Positions 36,462 through 46,102 of a stretch of 64,000 bases of DNA are shown here, one piece after another; the first letter of the stretch is position 1, and each line of letters opens with the position of its first letter. The notes beneath the pieces were generated by a model, which did not search any database, had not been told where the DNA came from, and worked only from the letters and a program-made list of their open reading frames with translations. Both the position numbers and the translations under genes were made by a program. The DNA lies in the NCBI RefSeq assembly GCF_000185905.1, contig NC_014923.1, positions 2,069,501 to 2,133,500 of the forward strand, given 5' to 3'. Source of the DNA: Mesorhizobium ciceri biovar biserrulae WSM1271 (GTDB lineage Bacteria; Pseudomonadota; Alphaproteobacteria; Rhizobiales; Rhizobiaceae).

Positions 36462-39400
36462 ATGACGAACAATATCGAGTTGGACAGCTTTTCGGGTTCC
36501 TTGAACGAGCATTCCGCGTCCAGTGAACACGGCGATCAGACATCGCCGGCGGAGATCCGGGTCGCACAGGCAAATTCGACGCAGCAGGCCGCACCGGCAG
36601 CGTCCGAACCGGTGCCGGTCGATGTCGGCGGCGGAGCGCCCGTCAAGCCGGAAGCCCCCGCGGAAGCGAAGACGCTGCCGGCAGCTGCGCCGCACGAATA
36701 TGTAGCCGACGCCAGCCACGTGGTAAGGCTTCCGGCCAACGCTTCCATCGACAACATCAAGGTCGACGGCCAAAACCTTGTGCTCGAACAGGCCGACGGC
36801 TCGGTGATCGTGATCAAGGATGGCGCCCTGAACGTGCCGACCTTCATCATCGGCGACGTCGAGGTGCCGCGCGTTGCCTTGCTGGCGGCGCTGGAAGCCA
36901 GCCATGTCGATGTCGCCTTCGGCGCCGACGGTTCCATCTCGGCCGGCCCCGGCGGTTCGAATTCAAGCGCAGGCGGTGATTTCTCGGTTCCCCCCGGCGG
37001 CATCGGCGACGGGTTCGACCTGTCGGCATTGCTGCCGCCGACCGCCTTGCAGTTTGGGCTTCTGGATCGCCGCGAACTGTTCCCGTCCATCGTCGACAGG
37101 CCGGTTTCAGTGGTGGCCACGTCACTGCTTGCCCCGACCGAAGCGGCCAGTGAGACCGGCCTCGATGGCAACCAGACACAATCGCCCGGCAGCGACGCGC
37201 CAAGCAATTCCGAAACTTCAGGCATCGGAACGATCAGCATCGACGCACCGGATGGAATCGGGTCGATCGTTATCAACGGTGTCGCCGTCACCGGCGTCGG
37301 CCAGCAGATCCCGGGCCAGTTCGGTTATTTGGAGATCGTCTCCTACAATCCGAGCACCGGCGCCATCGAATATAACTACACGGTGACCGAATCGGTCACT
37401 CATCCCGAGCACACGAACGGGTTCGATCCCAACGACACGGTTCCGGACAATTTCAGCATCACTGTCACGGACGTCGACGGCGATTCGGCCAGCACCACCT
37501 TTGCCGTCGCCATTGTCGACGACGTGCCGACAGCGGTTGCCGATACGGACAGCGTGACGGAAGACGGCGCGACGGTCGCGGACGGCAACGTGATCACGGC
37601 CAGCGGCGGCGCGGACGCGAATGTGACGGACGGCGTCGCCGACGTTAAGGGCGCGGACGGGGCGACGGTAACGGGCGTCGAGGCGGGCACGGTTGCATCG
37701 GCCTCGGGCCATGTCGGGTCGGCCGTGGCGGGCAGTTACGGTTCGATCACGATCGATGCGGACGGCCACTACAGCTACACGCTGAACAACGGCACTGCGG
37801 CGGTCCAGGCGCTGACCACCGGCCAGCATCTGACGGACACGTTCACCTACACGCTGACCGATGGCGACGGCGACACCTCGACGACAACGGTCGAGATCAC
37901 CATCAACGGCACCAACGACGTCCCACAGGTCGTCGTCGACCAGGGCAACCCGGCCGGCGCGCATGACCAGGTCTATGAAGCAGGTCTGGCGGCGGGTTCG
38001 GCGGCCGGCGACGGCAGCACGGTTGCGACAGGCACCTTCACGGTGTCGGACGCCGACGGGCTCGACGACGTGCAGAGCGTCACCATCGGCGGCGTCACGG
38101 TTGCCATTGGCAGCCTTGACGGTTCGGTCTTCCAGGGCGACCACGGCACGCTGCTGATCACCGGCTACAACCCGGCAACCGGCGTTGCGGCCTATCAGTA
38201 CACGCTGACCAGCCCGACCACGGACGTTCCCGCAGTCACCGAGACCGACAGCTTCTCGCTCACCGTCTCTGACGGCACCTCGTCGTCGGCCCCGGCAGCC
38301 ATCGTCATCGACATCGTCGACGACGTGCCCAATGCGGTCGACGACACCAACAGCATCAGCGAGGACGCGCTTTCGCCGGTCAACGGCAATGTGCTGACCA
38401 ACGACCTGCATGCCAATAACCAGCCGGGCGCCGACACGCCGACGAGCTTCGTCAGCTGGGATGGCTCGACGACGGGCGCGCACGGCACCTTCGTGGCCAA
38501 TCCCGACGGCACCTACACCTATACGCTCAACAACGCCGATCCGGCGGTGCAGGCGCTGGACGCCGGCCAGACGCTGACCGAGACCTTCAACTACACGATG
38601 AAGGATGCCGACGGCGACACCGATACGGCAACGCTGACCATCACCATCAACGGCACCAACGACGTGCCGCAGATCGTCGTCGACCAGGGCAACCCGGCCG
38701 GCGCGCATGACCAGGTCTATGAAGCAGGTTTGGCGGCGGGTTCGGCGGCCGGCGACGGCAGCACGGTTGCAACAGGCACCTTCACGGTGTCGGACGCCGA
38801 CGGGCTCGACGACGTGCAGAGCGTCACCATCGGCGGCGTCACGGTTGCCATTGGCAGCCTCAACGGTTCGGCCTTCCAGGGCGACCACGGCACGCTGCTG
38901 ATCACCGGCTACAACCCGGCAACCGGCGTTGCGGCCTATCAGTACACGCTGACCAGCACGACGACGGACGTTCCCGCAGTCACCGAGACCGACAGCTTCT
39001 CGCTCACCGTCTCTGACGGCACCTCGTCGTCGGCCCCGGCAGCCATCGTCATCGACATCGTCGACGACATTCCGACGGCCCATGCCGACACCAACAGCGT
39101 GTCGGAAGGCGCGCAGGCCTCGGGCAACGTGCTGACGGACGGGACGGCGGACGTTCTGGGCGCCGACGGTGCGGCACCTGGCGGCGCGGTGACGGGCGTG
39201 GCAACCGGTTCGAACGTGTCGAACCCGGTAAGCGGCAATCTCGGCGGAGCCGGGATCGCGGGCCAGTACGGCACGCTGGTCCTGGGCGCCAACGGCGCCT
39301 ACACCTACACGGCCAACCCCAACGCGGTGACCACCAACGCAGTCGATCACTTCGTCTACACCATCACCGACGGCGACGGCGACACCTCGACGGTGACGCT

Positions 39401-42400
39401 GGACATCACCGTCAACAATGTGACGGTGACGGCATCCGACACCGATGCGCTGGTCAGCGAGAAGGGCCTTGCAACGGGCAGCGACGCAGCCGGCAACAGC
39501 GAGATCTTCAACGGCGCGATCACGCCGGCCGGCGGCACCGGCCCGTACACCTATACGCTGACCTCGCCGGCCAGCGGCAGCTACGGCAATCTGGTGCTCA
39601 ACGCCAACGGCACCTACACCTACACGCTGACCCAGACCTATGATGGTGCGACGACCAACAATGGCATCACCACCGAGCAGGACAAGGACAGCTTCACCTA
39701 TACGGTGACCGACGCCCACGGCAACACCACCACCGGCTCCATCCTGGTCGACATCGTCGACGACATTCCGACGGCGCATGCCGACACCAACAGCGTGTCG
39801 GAAGGCGCGCAGGCCTCGGGCAACGTGCTGACGGACGGGACGGCGGACGTTCTGGGCGCCGACGGCGCGGCACCTGGCGGCGCGGTGACGGGCGTGGCAA
39901 CCGGTTCGAACGTGTCGAACCCGGTAAGCGGCAATCTCGGCGGAGCCGGGATCGCGGGCCAGTACGGCACGCTGGTCCTGGGCGCCAACGGCGCCTACAC
40001 CTACACGGCCAACCCCAACGCGGTGACCACCAACGCAGTCGATCACTTCGTCTACACCATCACCGACGGCGACGGCGACACCTCGACGGTGACGCTGGAC
40101 ATCACCGTCAACAATGTGACGGTGACGGCATCCGACACCGATGCGCTGGTCAGCGAGAAGGGCCTTGCGACGGGCAGCGACGCAGCCGGCAACAGCGAGA
40201 TCTTCAACGGCGCGATCACGCCGGCTGGCGGCACCGGCCCGTACACCTATACGCTGACCTCGCCGGCCAGCGGCAGCTACGGCAATCTGGTGCTCAACGC
40301 CAACGGCACCTACACCTACACGCTGACCCAGACCTATGATGGTGCGACGACCAACAATGGCATCACCACCGAGCAGGACAAGGACAGCTTCACCTATACG
40401 GTGACCGACGCCCACGGCAACACCACCACCGGCTCCATCCTGGTCGACATCGTCGACGACATTCCGACGGCGCATGCCGACACCAACAGCGTGTCGGAAG
40501 GCGCGCAGGCCTCGGGCAACGTGCTGACGGACGGGACGGCGGACGTTCTGGGCGCCGACGGCGCGGCACCTGGCGGCGCGGTGACGGGCGTGGCAACCGG
40601 TTCGAACGTGTCGAACCCGGTAAGCGGCAATCTCGGCGGAGCCGGGATCGCGGGCCAGTACGGCACGCTGGTCCTGGGCGCCAACGGCGCCTACACCTAC
40701 ACGGCCAACCCCAACGCGGTGACCACCAACGCAGTCGATCACTTCGTCTACACCATCACCGACGGCGACGGCGACACCTCGACGGTGACGCTGGACATCA
40801 CCGTCAACAATGTGACGGTGACGGCATCCGACACCGATGCGCTGGTCAGCGAGAAGGGCCTTGCAACGGGCAGCGACGCAGCCGGCAACAGCGAGATCTT
40901 CAACGGCGCGATCACGCCGGCCGGCGGCACCGGCCCGTACACCTATACGCTGACCTCGCCGGCCAGCGGCAGCTACGGCAATCTGGTGCTCAACGCCAAC
41001 GGCACCTACACCTACACGCTGACCCAGACCTATGATGGTGCGACGACCAACAATGGCATCACCACCGAGCAGGACAAGGACAGCTTCACCTATACGGTGA
41101 CCGACGCCCACGGCAACACCACCACCGGCTCCATCCTGGTCGACATCGTCGACGACATTCCGACGCTTGGAGCTTTCACGCCAGGTACGATCCCCAACGA
41201 GGTCGGATCCGTCAACGGCTTGTTTGACTTCGTAGCGGGAGCCGACGGGGTCAATCATTTCAACATAGCAGGACCGGCGATCACGGGGATTAGCTACAGC
41301 ACGACAGTCCAGAGCGACGGAACGACAGTGCTGCTGGCCGAAACCTCCACTGGGACCGATATCTATTCACTCACCTTGCATCCAGATGGCACCTACGCGT
41401 TTGCCCTTATCACGCCCGATGCAGCAACAACGGTAACTCAAACACTTACGGGGCTGTCGCCGGGTGGTCCGACACCTTTCCTTGAAACGCCGGATGGCCT
41501 GATCGAGTTCACCGGCACTGGCACCGGCGTCAACTCTTCGACACAGGGCTTCGGTGTCGCCGATCAGTTTATTGAGAAAGATGAAAACTTCACCATGGAG
41601 TTTCACACCTCCTCAACCGCCGGAAACGATGCTCCGACGCTGAATCCGAAGTTCATAGGCAGCCTCGATTTCGCCGCAACCGGCAACAGCTCTGGTTCTG
41701 TTTCGTGGGTAGCAACCAATTCCGTTACCGGCGACACCCGTAGCGGAACGGCGACAGTTACGAACGGACATCTCGTCATCGACCCTTCGATCGACTTCAA
41801 CCTAATTTCCATAACCGGTGACGCCGGTTCGAAAATCAGGCTGTCTGCCGTCGACATCTCACAAACGATACTGCCATCCGACACCACCTTGCATTTCCAA
41901 GTCAGTGCGGTCGACGGAGACGGCGACGTCAGTGCGACCCAGTCACTGGACATCCATCAGGTAGCTGCAAGTTCGGGTGGATCCTTCACCCTCCCCGGCT
42001 TTGCGGGAACGGTCAACGACGTGATCGCCGGCAGCACGCATATCGATACGATCTCAGGCGGAGCCGGCACCGACATCGCCGACTATACCGGCAGCGCGGC
42101 GGTCTCGATAAACCTGACAGATGCCGGTGGCGCCGCCGGTGTTCACGGCACCCCCAGCAATCCGAGTGATGGCAACATCACCGGTGGCGACGCCTTGGGA
42201 GATACCCTGACTGGCATCGAGGGCTTGATCGGCGGTTCCGGCGATGACTATCTCTACGGAAACTCCGGCGCCAATTACCTTGCCGGCGGACTGGGAAACG
42301 ACACGCTGAGAGGCGAAGGCGGCGCTGACACGCTTATCGGCGGCGCCGGCAACGACCTGCTGGTCGGTGGCGCGGGGAGTGACACGCTCACCGGTGGCAC

Positions 42401-42701
42401 GGGCGCCGACACGTTCAGACTTGAGAACCTCGACATCAAGGATCTGATCACGGACTTCAATGGCGGCGACGGCGACAAGATCGACCTGACAGCGCTGTTC
42501 GACTCGACTCCTGCGAATGTCGGCAACTTCGTCAACTACGACGCAGGGACCGGCGTGCTGAGTGTCGACACGAGCGGATCGGGAGATCCGGCCAATTTTG
42601 TCCAAGTGGCGGAACTCACGAACCTGCCCGCTGCCAACACGATCACGCTGCTCTACGACGACGGCATAACCCAGCATCAGACAACGGCAAACGTGGTGTA
42701 A
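36462..42701 (+). CDS. Large VCBS-repeat RTX adhesin, type I secreted
   Basis: A 2079-residue protein. The N-terminal ~200 residues form a retention-module-like part (VRLPANASIDNIKVDGQNLVLEQADGS; GGIGDGFDLSALLPPTAL). Then VCBS-type repeats dominate (DDIPTAHADTNSVSEGAQ, GTLVLGANGAYTYT, VYTITDGDGDTSTVTLDITV), residues about 330-1570, followed by a unique domain, RTX nonapeptides (GGLGNDTLRGEGGADTLIGGAGND) and a C-terminal type I secretion signal region (DLITDFNGGDGDKIDLTALF). Start at 36462 is fixed by GGAGGGG 8 nt upstream. Presumed cargo of the exporter at 29.6-34.5 kb and substrate of the adjacent LapG-like protease; a PAAA stretch at residues 73-76 is the nearest thing to a LapG cleavage site. 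Confidence 0.92.
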   Translation: MTNNIELDSFSGSLNEHSASSEHGDQTSPAEIRVAQANSTQQAAPAASEPVPVDVGGGAPVKPEAPAEAKTLPAAAPHEYVADASHVVRLPANASIDNIKVDGQNLVLEQADGSVIVIKDGALNVPTFIIGDVEVPRVALLAALEASHVDVAFGADGSISAGPGGSNSSAGGDFSVPPGGIGDGFDLSALLPPTALQFGLLDRRELFPSIVDRPVSVVATSLLAPTEAASETGLDGNQTQSPGSDAPSNSETSGIGTISIDAPDGIGSIVINGVAVTGVGQQIPGQFGYLEIVSYNPSTGAIEYNYTVTESVTHPEHTNGFDPNDTVPDNFSITVTDVDGDSASTTFAVAIVDDVPTAVADTDSVTEDGATVADGNVITASGGADANVTDGVADVKGADGATVTGVEAGTVASASGHVGSAVAGSYGSITIDADGHYSYTLNNGTAAVQALTTGQHLTDTFTYTLTDGDGDTSTTTVEITINGTNDVPQVVVDQGNPAGAHDQVYEAGLAAGSAAGDGSTVATGTFTVSDADGLDDVQSVTIGGVTVAIGSLDGSVFQGDHGTLLITGYNPATGVAAYQYTLTSPTTDVPAVTETDSFSLTVSDGTSSSAPAAIVIDIVDDVPNAVDDTNSISEDALSPVNGNVLTNDLHANNQPGADTPTSFVSWDGSTTGAHGTFVANPDGTYTYTLNNADPAVQALDAGQTLTETFNYTMKDADGDTDTATLTITINGTNDVPQIVVDQGNPAGAHDQVYEAGLAAGSAAGDGSTVATGTFTVSDADGLDDVQSVTIGGVTVAIGSLNGSAFQGDHGTLLITGYNPATGVAAYQYTLTSTTTDVPAVTETDSFSLTVSDGTSSSAPAAIVIDIVDDIPTAHADTNSVSEGAQASGNVLTDGTADVLGADGAAPGGAVTGVATGSNVSNPVSGNLGGAGIAGQYGTLVLGANGAYTYTANPNAVTTNAVDHFVYTITDGDGDTSTVTLDITVNNVTVTASDTDALVSEKGLATGSDAAGNSEIFNGAITPAGGTGPYTYTLTSPASGSYGNLVLNANGTYTYTLTQTYDGATTNNGITTEQDKDSFTYTVTDAHGNTTTGSILVDIVDDIPTAHADTNSVSEGAQASGNVLTDGTADVLGADGAAPGGAVTGVATGSNVSNPVSGNLGGAGIAGQYGTLVLGANGAYTYTANPNAVTTNAVDHFVYTITDGDGDTSTVTLDITVNNVTVTASDTDALVSEKGLATGSDAAGNSEIFNGAITPAGGTGPYTYTLTSPASGSYGNLVLNANGTYTYTLTQTYDGATTNNGITTEQDKDSFTYTVTDAHGNTTTGSILVDIVDDIPTAHADTNSVSEGAQASGNVLTDGTADVLGADGAAPGGAVTGVATGSNVSNPVSGNLGGAGIAGQYGTLVLGANGAYTYTANPNAVTTNAVDHFVYTITDGDGDTSTVTLDITVNNVTVTASDTDALVSEKGLATGSDAAGNSEIFNGAITPAGGTGPYTYTLTSPASGSYGNLVLNANGTYTYTLTQTYDGATTNNGITTEQDKDSFTYTVTDAHGNTTTGSILVDIVDDIPTLGAFTPGTIPNEVGSVNGLFDFVAGADGVNHFNIAGPAITGISYSTTVQSDGTTVLLAETSTGTDIYSLTLHPDGTYAFALITPDAATTVTQTLTGLSPGGPTPFLETPDGLIEFTGTGTGVNSSTQGFGVADQFIEKDENFTMEFHTSSTAGNDAPTLNPKFIGSLDFAATGNSSGSVSWVATNSVTGDTRSGTATVTNGHLVIDPSIDFNLISITGDAGSKIRLSAVDISQTILPSDTTLHFQVSAVDGDGDVSATQSLDIHQVAASSGGSFTLPGFAGTVNDVIAGSTHIDTISGGAGTDIADYTGSAAVSINLTDAGGAAGVHGTPSNPSDGNITGGDALGDTLTGIEGLIGGSGDDYLYGNSGANYLAGGLGNDTLRGEGGADTLIGGAGNDLLVGGAGSDTLTGGTGADTFRLENLDIKDLITDFNGGDGDKIDLTALFDSTPANVGNFVNYDAGTGVLSVDTSGSGDPANFVQVAELTNLPAANTITLLYDDGITQHQTTANVV
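37896..39068 (+). repeat. Two 429-bp near-identical copies 744 bp apart inside the adhesin gene
   Basis: Positions 37896-38324 and 38640-39068 are nearly identical (begin atcaccatcaacggcacc; contain gaccagggcaacccggcc), with a period of 744 bp. They encode domains beginning VVVDQGNPAGAHDQVYEAG and VVDQGNPAGAHDQVYEAG. The 315 bp between them encode a different VCBS-like unit. Confidence 0.9.
39069..41156 (+). repeat. Three 696-bp tandem repeats, almost identical, in the adhesin gene
   Basis: Units begin at 39069, 39765 and 40461 with attccgacgg and end just before 41157, where the same start is followed by unique sequence. Each unit codes for 232 residues (two bacterial Ig-like/VCBS domains). 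Reading the copies against each other I find only a handful of base differences (for example cccatgcc/gcgcatgcc at the start, cttgcaacg/cttgcgacg near the middle), so they are recently duplicated or kept alike by gene conversion. Confidence 0.95.
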
Positions 42702-42761
42702 CGGCATAGCGCACAACCACGCGATTATGTTATACGTCGCTAATATTTAGGGGAGCTCAAT

Positions 42762-43133
42762 ATGAAACGTTCTGCAAGACTGCTTGTTTCCGCTGCGACG
42801 CTGTTGCTGGCAGTCGGGTCGACGGGGTATGCCGCCGATATCATCGAAGGTCCGACAGGCGATTATTGCCGTGTCGTCGGCACGTCCAATCTGGTCTTGA
42901 ACGACAACATCGTCGATCTGAAGCAACAGGTGGTGAAGCTGATGGACGAGTCGGTTGCCGCCGCCAACAGCTCAGAGTGGATCAACTCGTCCCGGCCCGT
43001 CTTCGTCTGGGCATCGGAAGCCAAGGTCGCTTGCGGCAAGGCCTATGGCTACCTGAAGACGAACTACAAGGACGAAGACACCCTCAACAAATGCGAGTGT
43101 TTTCACGATCGCATGGTCGAGTACATGCACTGA
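42762..43133 (+). CDS. Small secreted cysteine-containing protein
   Basis: A 123-residue exported protein: signal peptide MKRSARLLVSAATLLLAVGSTGYAAD, mature part with four cysteines (DYCRVVG, KVACGKAYG, NKCECFHDR) and helical stretch IVDLKQQVVKLMDESVAAANSSEW. I do not recognise the family. A GGGGAG ribosome-binding site precedes the ATG. It follows the adhesin gene by 60 bp and precedes the lytic transglycosylase, so an envelope function alongside them is possible. Confidence 0.7.
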   Translation: MKRSARLLVSAATLLLAVGSTGYAADIIEGPTGDYCRVVGTSNLVLNDNIVDLKQQVVKLMDESVAAANSSEWINSSRPVFVWASEAKVACGKAYGYLKTNYKDEDTLNKCECFHDRMVEYMH

Positions 43134-43165
43134 CCGGATAGGCGAACCCACGCCTGTTGGCCATC

Positions 43166-43924
43166 ATGACAGCCGACGGATCCTTCCTGAAGGCGGTCGC
43201 GGGCGCGATCGTGTTGTTTGGCTTTGTCCAAACGGTCACGCCGGCCAGTGCCAACTGGCTGGAACGACCATCCGTGAAACCACAGCTTTCGTCCGGCCTG
43301 AAGCAACCAGTGCGCTGTGATCCGGCCACGGAGTGGACCCGGCAGACTTTCAAGGCGTTTGCCAGTTGCCAGGCATCGATCTATGGCCTGGAGCCGATGC
43401 TGGCGCATGCGGTGATGGAGATCGAAAGCGGCTTCGATCCCGACGTGCAAGGCGGTGACGGCGAAGTCGGCCTGATGCAGGTGATGCCGGCGACGGCCAG
43501 GATGCTCGGCTTTCGAGGTTCACTGGACGATCTGAGCGCGCCGGCGGCCAACATCGCGCTGGGGGTCAAATATCTTGCACAGGCCAACAGGCTCGCCGCG
43601 GGTGATCTCTGCACCACCGTCATGAAGTATCGCGCCGGGCACAATGAAAGCCGGTTCTCGGCCCTTTCAGTCCGCTACTGCCAGCGTGCGCGGGCAATCC
43701 TGGCAAGGGAAGGGATCGAAGTGACCGGCCCCTTGCCGGTGGCGACATTCGGCTTTTCCGCGTTTTCGCCAGGCGGGGAGGGTGGAGCCCCTGCCCAGGG
43801 AAAGGGCGTTTGCGTGCGCCGCGTGTTCGTGCCCGGGCCGCGATACATGAAATGCGCCGACTATCGAAGTGCCGGGCAAGCAAGGCAGATCAGGGCGCTC
43901 AGAGGCAGGCTTTTCGGCGGCTAA
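43166..43924 (+). CDS. Lytic transglycosylase (SLT domain)
   Basis: A 252-residue exported muramidase-like enzyme: signal peptide ending TPASAN, then the SLT core with the catalytic Glu in HAVMEIESGFDPDVQGGDGEVGLMQVMPATARMLGF (parts; Glu before SGFDP), followed by NIALGVKYLAQANR and TVMKYRAGHNESR. These enzymes cleave peptidoglycan with formation of anhydromuramyl ends, often to make room for secretion machines. The C-terminal ~50 residues (GVCVRRVFVPGPRYMKCADYR) are extra and Cys-containing. ATG at 43166 preferred over the upstream TTG 43157. Confidence 0.88.
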   Translation: MTADGSFLKAVAGAIVLFGFVQTVTPASANWLERPSVKPQLSSGLKQPVRCDPATEWTRQTFKAFASCQASIYGLEPMLAHAVMEIESGFDPDVQGGDGEVGLMQVMPATARMLGFRGSLDDLSAPAANIALGVKYLAQANRLAAGDLCTTVMKYRAGHNESRFSALSVRYCQRARAILAREGIEVTGPLPVATFGFSAFSPGGEGGAPAQGKGVCVRRVFVPGPRYMKCADYRSAGQARQIRALRGRLFGG

Positions 43925-44016
43925 AAGAACTACAGACGGCACTGCAAGTCCGCCGTAACATGCGTTGAAGACCAGACCGGGAACAATATCCGGCGGCACA
44001 TAGGGGTGGAGCATTC

Positions 44017-45213
44017 ATGGAAGCTGGCCGACAGGTCCACCGTCCGCGGACATGGGCAATCGCCTTGGCGCTCGCCGCGATCGTGTCGGGCTGCCAGTCG
44101 AAGGGCGGCGTGTCCGAAGTGCTCGATCCGGCGGCGGTTACCGCGCCTGCCGGGCAGAACGGCGCCGCCGGCGCCGGTCCCGTCCAGGCGACCCAGTCGC
44201 TGGGCACCGGGTCGACCAAAGTCACGATGCTGCTGCCGCTGTCCGCCCCTGGAACGGCCGGGGAAAACGGCAGGAAGATGCTCGATGCGACCAAGCTGGC
44301 GATGACGGATATCGGCAACGGATTGCTGGCGCTGACGGTAGAAGATACCAAAGGCGACAGCGCACTGGCCGGCAAACTGGCGGTTACGGCCATTACGACG
44401 GGGTCTAAAGTCGTCATCGGCCCGACCGAGCTGCCGGCGGCCCAGCATATTGCCACGCTGTCGGGGTCGAAGCGGCCACCGGTCCTGGCGCTCGCCGACA
44501 ATTTCGCCGGCGGCCCCGGGGTCTATGCCGTGCTCCTTGGCGAAGCGGACAGCGCCGCCGCGGGCGCCGCGGGACTGGCCGCGAAAGGCAGCAAGAAGTT
44601 CGTACTGCTTGTCGCGGATGGCCCAAACGCCGGCGCCATGGAGAAGCGGGTCGCAAACGGCCTCAGCATCTACGGCGCGGCGCTCGCGGTCACTCTCCGA
44701 TATTCTGCCGGCGACGGCGCGAAGACGGTCGACGAAATGGGCTCACTCGTGGACGCCCCCGACGCCGTCATCGTCGCCAGCGGCAATGGCAGTCCGTCGC
44801 CTGTCCTTGCCGCCCTCAAATCGAAGGGCATTCCGGGAAAGACGATCCCCGTCGTCGGGACGAACCGTTGGCTGGAGCACCCCATGGATCCGCTCTTCGA
44901 GGGGGCGTTTATCGCCACGCTCGATCCAAGCGAAACCGGGCCGATCGCCGACCGCTTCAGGACGACATACAACTATCCGGCTGACGTCAATGTGGCCTAC
45001 GCCTATGATATGGTTGCGCTGACGGCAGGGATTGCCAGCGCGGTCGGGCCCGATGGTTTCAGCAAAAAGGTTCTTGAGAATCCAAACGGCTTTCGCGGGT
45101 CGACCGGCCTGTTCCGGTTTCGGGCCGACGGATCCAGCCAACGCTCGATGCCGTTCTATCGGATTGAAAAAGGTGCGCTCAAACTGGTTGCCAAATCGAC
45201 GTCGGGTTTCTGA
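44017..45213 (+). CDS. Lipoprotein with periplasmic binding fold (PBP-activator / Leu-binding-like)
   Basis: A 398-residue lipoprotein: lipobox AIVSGC after a basic start (residue about 28), then a low-complexity Ala/Gly/Pro linker and a type 1 periplasmic-binding domain (TKVTMLLPLSAPGTAGENGRKMLDATKLAM; VGTNRWLEHPMDPLFEGAFIATLDPSE). This is the architecture of penicillin-binding protein activator (LpoA-like) and of LivJ-type lipoproteins in alphaproteobacteria. No ABC partner is adjacent, which favours a cell-wall rather than an uptake role. Confidence 0.8.
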   Translation: MEAGRQVHRPRTWAIALALAAIVSGCQSKGGVSEVLDPAAVTAPAGQNGAAGAGPVQATQSLGTGSTKVTMLLPLSAPGTAGENGRKMLDATKLAMTDIGNGLLALTVEDTKGDSALAGKLAVTAITTGSKVVIGPTELPAAQHIATLSGSKRPPVLALADNFAGGPGVYAVLLGEADSAAAGAAGLAAKGSKKFVLLVADGPNAGAMEKRVANGLSIYGAALAVTLRYSAGDGAKTVDEMGSLVDAPDAVIVASGNGSPSPVLAALKSKGIPGKTIPVVGTNRWLEHPMDPLFEGAFIATLDPSETGPIADRFRTTYNYPADVNVAYAYDMVALTAGIASAVGPDGFSKKVLENPNGFRGSTGLFRFRADGSSQRSMPFYRIEKGALKLVAKSTSGF

Positions 45214-45246
45214 CCGGCGCAAATCCCTGGGATCCTGTTCAAGCTG

Positions 45247-45951
45247 ATGGCCAGGCCGGGCCGCAGCCGCTTGGCGATCGCACTTGGAAGCCTCCTGCTC
45301 CTGGCGGGGATACTGCTGATCATTCAGGGCGGGGCGTTGCTTTCGGTCGATCGGCCGGTCCGTGCCCCGTCGCGGGATGTTGACGATACGCAGCCTGTCC
45401 GGCCGGTTGCACCGGTTGCCGGCGCACAACGCCTGGAGCCGGCGCGCAAGGTTGCTCAAGACCTGATCGCTCCACCACGGCTTGATCCCGCTGAGATCGA
45501 ACGGGCCGAGCCCCGTCCGCCGCTCAGCGAGCTCGGTCTCGCCGTGCCCCCGAAAACGCCGATGCCCAGGGATTGGCGGGAGGTCTTGCTCTACCGCCCG
45601 GTTGCCACATCATCGGCGATGTTCGAAGCCATGGGCCGCAAGGTGGTCATCAGCGGAGTGCGAGGCATCGATCTCGACAGCTCCTGCTCGTTTCATGACG
45701 TCACCTGGCCTTGCGGCGTGCGCGCCCGCGCCGTTTTCAATTCCTGGCTGAGGGGACGTGCGCTGCACTGTTTCGTACCGCCGGACGTCGAGCGTTTTGC
45801 CGTCGCCGCACCGTGCAGGCTGGGCAAGCAGGATGTTGGCGCCTGGCTTGTCTCCAACGGCTGGGCCACGGCGCTGCCGAGCGGCATCTACGGCAAGGCG
45901 GAGGCGACAGCCAGAAACGCCGGGATGGGCATATTCGGCCCGGCACAATAG
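45247..45951 (+). CDS. Membrane-anchored staphylococcal-nuclease-like protein
   Basis: A 234-residue protein with one N-terminal membrane segment (LAIALGSLLLLAGILLIIQGGALL), a Pro/Arg-rich linker of about 80 residues, and a C-terminal domain with SNase-like order: GVRGIDLDSSCSF, WPCGVRARAVFNSWLRGRALHCFVP, LGKQDVGAWLVSNGWATALPSGIYGKAEATARNAGMGIF. The final A.AR..G.GIF matches SNase ends, but the catalytic Arg/Glu set (as in the R-E-R of the active nuclease) is not clearly kept, so it may be inactive. It starts 33 bp after the lipoprotein gene. Confidence 0.65.
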   Translation: MARPGRSRLAIALGSLLLLAGILLIIQGGALLSVDRPVRAPSRDVDDTQPVRPVAPVAGAQRLEPARKVAQDLIAPPRLDPAEIERAEPRPPLSELGLAVPPKTPMPRDWREVLLYRPVATSSAMFEAMGRKVVISGVRGIDLDSSCSFHDVTWPCGVRARAVFNSWLRGRALHCFVPPDVERFAVAAPCRLGKQDVGAWLVSNGWATALPSGIYGKAEATARNAGMGIFGPAQ

Positions 45952-46102
45952 GCTGTCATTCAATCCCTGATGTTTTGTTTGTTAACCGCCACGGGCGCAG
46001 CCTTGATGGGGTCATCGCGCAATCGATTAAATTGCAATGTTCCTTGAAACTGAAATTGCAACACACCGGCCTTATACAAGCCCATCCACAGGAGATCGGC
46101 CA

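Noticed and set aside
39069..41156. Repeat array considered as CRISPR or satellite
   Set aside because: Units are 696 bp, contiguous and in frame within a coding gene; there are no spacers.
37218..41258. Open frame of 1346 codons opposite the VCBS adhesin
   Set aside because: Same reason: it copies the repeat structure of the real gene in antisense and has no recognisable motif or ribosome-binding site.
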